Of a stretch of DNA of 64,000 nt, positions 59,909 through 64,000 are shown piece after piece. Source of the stretch: Morinoia aosen (Eukaryota > Arthropoda > Malacostraca > Amphipoda > Talitridae); NCBI GenBank assembly GCA_030386875.1, contig CM059562.1:63920201-63984200 (forward strand), written 5' to 3'. Made by a program: the position numbers and the translations under genes. The notes beneath the pieces are model-generated. The model was given only the letters and a program-made list of their open reading frames with translations. It searched no databases and was not told the DNA's origin. Numbering within the stretch: the stretch's first letter is position 1; the number at the start of each line of letters is the position of its first letter.

Positions 59909-61522
59909 TGAGGTAAACATGCTGGCTGTATTTAGAAGATTTAGAGAATACGAATATATAAACGATATTTAGAACGAGGTAAAGGTGACATTCAATAAAC
60001 AAAGGAACTTTTTGATCAGCCTAATATTTTTTACAATCGTCCCGACGCGATTACAGGCCCGATTTTCTTAATTTTTCACAATCTGTACCATTTATCTCAC
60101 TTCCAATAATATAGAATGGTACATAACAATACTTAATCTAAATGTTCCCAAAACCTAAGCATTAACCTATAAATAGATTAGATTAAATAAAAGTTAGTTT
60201 GAGTCTCCCTAACCACAACAATTTAAAGGCGTTGTACAAAACCTTTATTTTAACCTGAACTTGAAACTTTACGTTTTTCCTTCAGATTGAAAGAAATGTT
60301 ACTATTTACAGATTGACATTGGCATCTTTCCTTTAGTTTCCTTATGGGTGGCCTCGTAACTTTTTTTGCCTATAATGCTCATATTGAGGTCTGTTAGATA
60401 TTACCTAAATCCTAATATGTTACTGATATTAGAATGCACAAGCTAGTGGTGACTAAATCTTTTAAATCTTTCAACATTCGACGAGTTAATAAAATTTACT
60501 TTCGTTTAAATCAACGAAAGCCGGCATAACTTAACCTAACCCATCCTATCCTCAGCTAACTCAATTCCCCTCAATCCTATATGTTTTTTTTTAACCATAT
60601 CATCAAAAGTAAATCCGGCGTGAACCCCGAGTAGCCTCGCAAGCATAAATAAGGGCCTGGGTTTTAGGGTGGTCTTTTTCTCGGCGGCTGAACACGGGCG
60701 GCAACCTGAGACTCGTCAATTTTGCCTGCAGGTGTGGCTACCATAAACGGAAGATGAGGAAAACTATAGTAATAGCATAACAGTTCTAGTATTTAAGGTC
60801 GCTGGGCGTGGAAGATCGCAGAACTCAAGAAGACCCAAGGCTAACTCGACAGGTTATGATTTCATAGAGAGGGGCTGTAACTCAATACATTTCTGCTGGT
60901 GATTATCTTCCAATATGAGGCGCGAGATCATAATCCATCATGTGCTGCACCTTGGGTTCATACGTGTGTTGAGGAGCAATTTTACTGCCAGAATCCAGAA
61001 TATATGAAATTCAGTGTTCTAAAGGTTCCTATGTGTTCCACAGACATCGAGTCATGTTTGCTCAAAATAAGATTGTTTTACTGTAAACAAATATTTCGGA
61101 CGCCAGAAAAATAGAGTTTCGTCTTCCATACACTGGTAGTTTCTTCGCAGAACTCGCTCATCAATTCTCCAAAGTTTTTTTACATTTGTGTTCATTCTCT
61201 ATCGAATGATGTTATATATTTATCAAAAGTAGAAATTTGGAGTTTGATTGAAAGATTCTTCACATGCCATCAGAATTTATTTTAAATTTCAACTGTTTAA
61301 TTACTGCCAATACGCTGCTAATTTAGCAGTTTGTAAAATTTCCGTAGGAGTAACATGTAATTAAACTTTTCCTCATTCATATTCACTCCTCATTTTGATT
61401 GAGACAACAAATTCTTCGGTTGGTAAACGCAACTAGCACGCGTTCTGGGTATCCTCCTCCTTCCACCCTCCGTTGTTTAACACTTTGACAGCGATGGGAT
61501 TTAGCTGAAGTACAACATTCAA
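59909..61522. other. Intergenic, nothing coding recognised
   Basis: A GC-richer patch lies at about 60,600-60,740. It includes AGGGTGGTC (60666-60674), which differs from the reverse complement of the Gli/Ci site GACCACCCA at one position. A single partial match is weak evidence. Confidence 0.4.
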
Positions 61523-61700
61523 CTCAAAATCAAAATCAATTGTAGCAAGCATGAACTGGTTCGTGTATTCATTTAGTTTTAATTAAGAATTGATGAAAAT
61601 TAGGTTTGAGGCTCAAAATCAAAATCAATTGCAGCAAGCATGAACTGGTTCGTGTATTCATTTAGTTTTAATTAAGAATTGATGAAAATTAGGTTTGAGG
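61523..61700 (+). repeat. 2 x 89-bp tandem duplication
   Basis: 61523-61611 is repeated at 61612-61700, with one difference noticed (TGTAGC against TGCAGC). Each unit carries TTTAATTAAG, a homeodomain-type core. The near identity implies a recent event. Confidence 0.93.
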
Positions 61701-64000
61701 CTACTGACCGGTCAGAAGCATTACAAAAATTCCCTCGGTGTACACCGGCAGCTCACGTTGCGACCCGAAGGTTAAACAACATTTTTTGCAGCGCGGGAAG
61801 TGATAATTTTATCCCAAGCTACACCTATTATTAAAAATCCTGAGGGGTGTAGAAGGGCGTTACACGAGGTGAAGAGGTCATGAATCAAGAGAAAACTATA
61901 TCATACCTGAATAGTTAATCTACAATGCTTTTGATGAGTATCATTTCGAGCTGCCAAAAACTGAAACCCCTTAAAAGTACGAGAGGTGAAGCTCGGATGC
62001 TTGACCGACTCCTTGGCTACATTCTACACCGAAATGGTTTTAAGCAAACACTTGACGGTATTACATACATTTGACCTTTCGTGTTGATTTAAAAGCCAGC
62101 AACTTCTTTACACTGACGTGCCGCGTTCGTTCGCCCTTGTCACTTTAATCCGATTACTTATTTACGATCGGAAATCCAGATTCAAGGCGAATCCTGATAC
62201 AATCTTAACTATAATGCCAGTTGCCATTCGAATACCAATTGAAGAATGAAGGACTTACCATAACACATATCAATCAAACGCGGTTCGTTTTCGTGAAATT
62301 TAACAAGTATGAAACAGCAAAAATTTCCAATCAAGTTTTCGCAACGTTACTCGGAATTCGCTGTTGTTAGCGATTGCATTTTCGGTAATTTCAGCTGTAA
62401 AAACCTGTGCAGAACATCTCCCCATCTAGCCGTAGGTCAAACGAATTCCAAGCTTACACAACAACATTCAAAAAAGGTGCGTGTTTCCAAAAATTCTGAT
62501 GCAAATTTTTCTAACTCGATATTGAAGACGAAATGCTGAAATTTTAGCCTCGAATAAAATCTTCAGATTTACGAATAATTAACACATCTTGTATGATAAA
62601 AAAATTAACCAATTTAACTTGTCAAAGCTTCCTACCTATTCACAAATTAGATATTGTTTATTTCGTTGGCTGTATTTCTTTTTAACAAACATGGAATTGG
62701 AAATAATTTGCTACCGGGTATTGGTGTTCAGTACGCAAAAACGCTTAGTAGAACTAAAGCGTATGAAAATGATTCAAATTTAATCATTCATTTATTCGGA
62801 AAAGAGAATGTATCTAAACTAATTTTCATTGTAGTAATCAAGTTTAATACCAAATTTGAATGATGCAATTAGCATTTAGCGTCTTACGTAGAAGTACGCA
62901 GTCGTACTTAAGCTGAATAAATTTACAATCGCTAGAAGACAGATAAGTTAAAAGCGCAGTACAGCAATTTCTTTTAAAATAAAGTGTTGTATATTATTTT
63001 ACTGATAGATTTCTGAAGAGTTCGAACGAGTGCACTCACTGTAGGATTGAAGCCAGAAGGATACGTTCGTGTGTCCCCTTTCCCACACAACGCATATGAG
63101 GACCAGAATTTGAGTGACTTATAGAACTGCATGGTGCTGCATCCAACCTTTTCGCTGACCCCCGCGATACGTAGGGATGAAGGGCGGCTGTCACCGAATC
63201 GGTGCGAGCGTCACCCACCAGAGCTCTGGCCAAAGGAAAGAGCTGTGTCACGGTGCCAGCATATCGCGCTGATGAAGCTCAAGGAAACGAGTAACATTGA
63301 CAGCTGATGAGCGCTCTATGGGAACACTTTTCCATCAAGTGATGCGCAATGCACGGTTTTAGCTTCACACTCGTGCTTAATGATGAACGTTTCGAATCTC
63401 ATAACGTAATTTCAAGAGCTATGGGAAAAGCCAAAGCAGCTGCGCTGTTTTTGAAAGTCTAGTGTCAAAAGTTGTGGCAGTTGGATGAACCTAAAAGGCA
63501 GTGAATAGCACTCTTGTTAGTGTGTCCACTGTCCACGCAGTAGCTCTGCATGCATACAGAAAGTTGTGCAAGGACGCGGCATAATTACTGGCTGCCCAAA
63601 ACTAGTCCCACTTAACATTTTCAGAGAGGCGCTCAAATATTACTCAGGCGGCTGCTGCTGTGAGACTGCCAACAACTCCCTCTCTCTCTTCTGTTGCGGC
63701 CAACATTTCAACTATAGTTGTTCAAAGGTTATTCAGATCTTTTCATCACCAAAGCTGTAGTCTACATTTATCTCATTATTTCAAGTCGGCGAGGCCAGCA
63801 GTTCGGGTCGAGATAGAATCGAGTCGTGAGGACGCGCCAGGCAATCCGCCCGATAGCAATGAGCTATACAAACACAACGGGGTAAATAGGAGTCGATACT
63901 CAGTTAATAATGGGGCGAACAAAAAAAGTTGGATGATGCGACGGGAGTTGCTGTCTGACTGGCGCTCGGTGGAAACATGCCTTGTAATTTAATCTGATTC
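61701..64000. other. Intergenic, nothing coding recognised
   Basis: The sequence is AT-rich up to about 63,000, then GC-richer blocks follow at about 63,030-63,280 and 63,540-63,970. ORFs there (for example 63660-63992) show no known signature. An exon of a gene lying beyond the window cannot be ruled out. Confidence 0.4.

Noticed and set aside
63036..63992. Several ORFs in the GC-richer end of the window
   Set aside because: No signatures; length is explained by composition. An exon of a neighbouring gene is possible but cannot be supported.

Overview
The window is animal nuclear DNA: AT-rich, with short phase-0 introns at one end, a long gene-poor tract and many decayed transposons. The only intact gene is the 3' part of a Gli-family transcription factor of the cubitus interruptus (Ci) type, so an insect or close arthropod is most likely. 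The sequence does not let me name a species. Zinc fingers 1-4 and the N-terminus lie upstream of position 1.

Layout. 1-1531: intron upstream of the zinc-finger-5 exon. 1532-5429: four coding exons of ci on the + strand (255, 753, 417 and 1620 nt, all joined in phase 0), followed by a 3' UTR of about 1.15 kb that ends near an AATAAA at 6576. 6.6-13 kb: intergenic DNA with a 40-bp perfect palindrome next to a 20-bp-arm hairpin, two copies of a dispersed ORF-like repeat, and an 0.83-kb TTAA-flanked inverted-repeat element. 13-27 kb: a repeat cluster. It holds three copies (two +, one -) of a long repeat made of a 26-bp minisatellite plus roughly 0.7-kb modules, a tRNA-derived SINE, a decayed retroelement leader with a PHD-like ORF, and a decayed LINE (minus strand) that carries a second LINE tail with a 9-bp target-site duplication. 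28,173-32,535: a complete but dead hAT transposon with a perfect 8-bp target-site duplication, itself interrupted by another LINE. 32.5-64 kb: a 31-kb tract with no recognisable gene, holding two small TTAA-type inverted-repeat elements, a foldback element, a pyrimidine-rich minisatellite, an 89-bp tandem duplication and several GC-richer islands.

Functionally, the ci exons encode the last DNA-contacting zinc finger, a cluster of three RRxS phosphorylation sites of the kind that controls Hedgehog-dependent processing, and a long low-complexity activation region. The gene-poor tract downstream is a plausible cis-regulatory landscape for this developmental gene, but this is inference from position and composition only. 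No system that I can defend as wholly new was found. The most unusual structures are the minisatellite-bearing inverted arms at 19.6-27.1 kb and the ORF-like dispersed repeat at 8.4, 9.7 and 18.7 kb.
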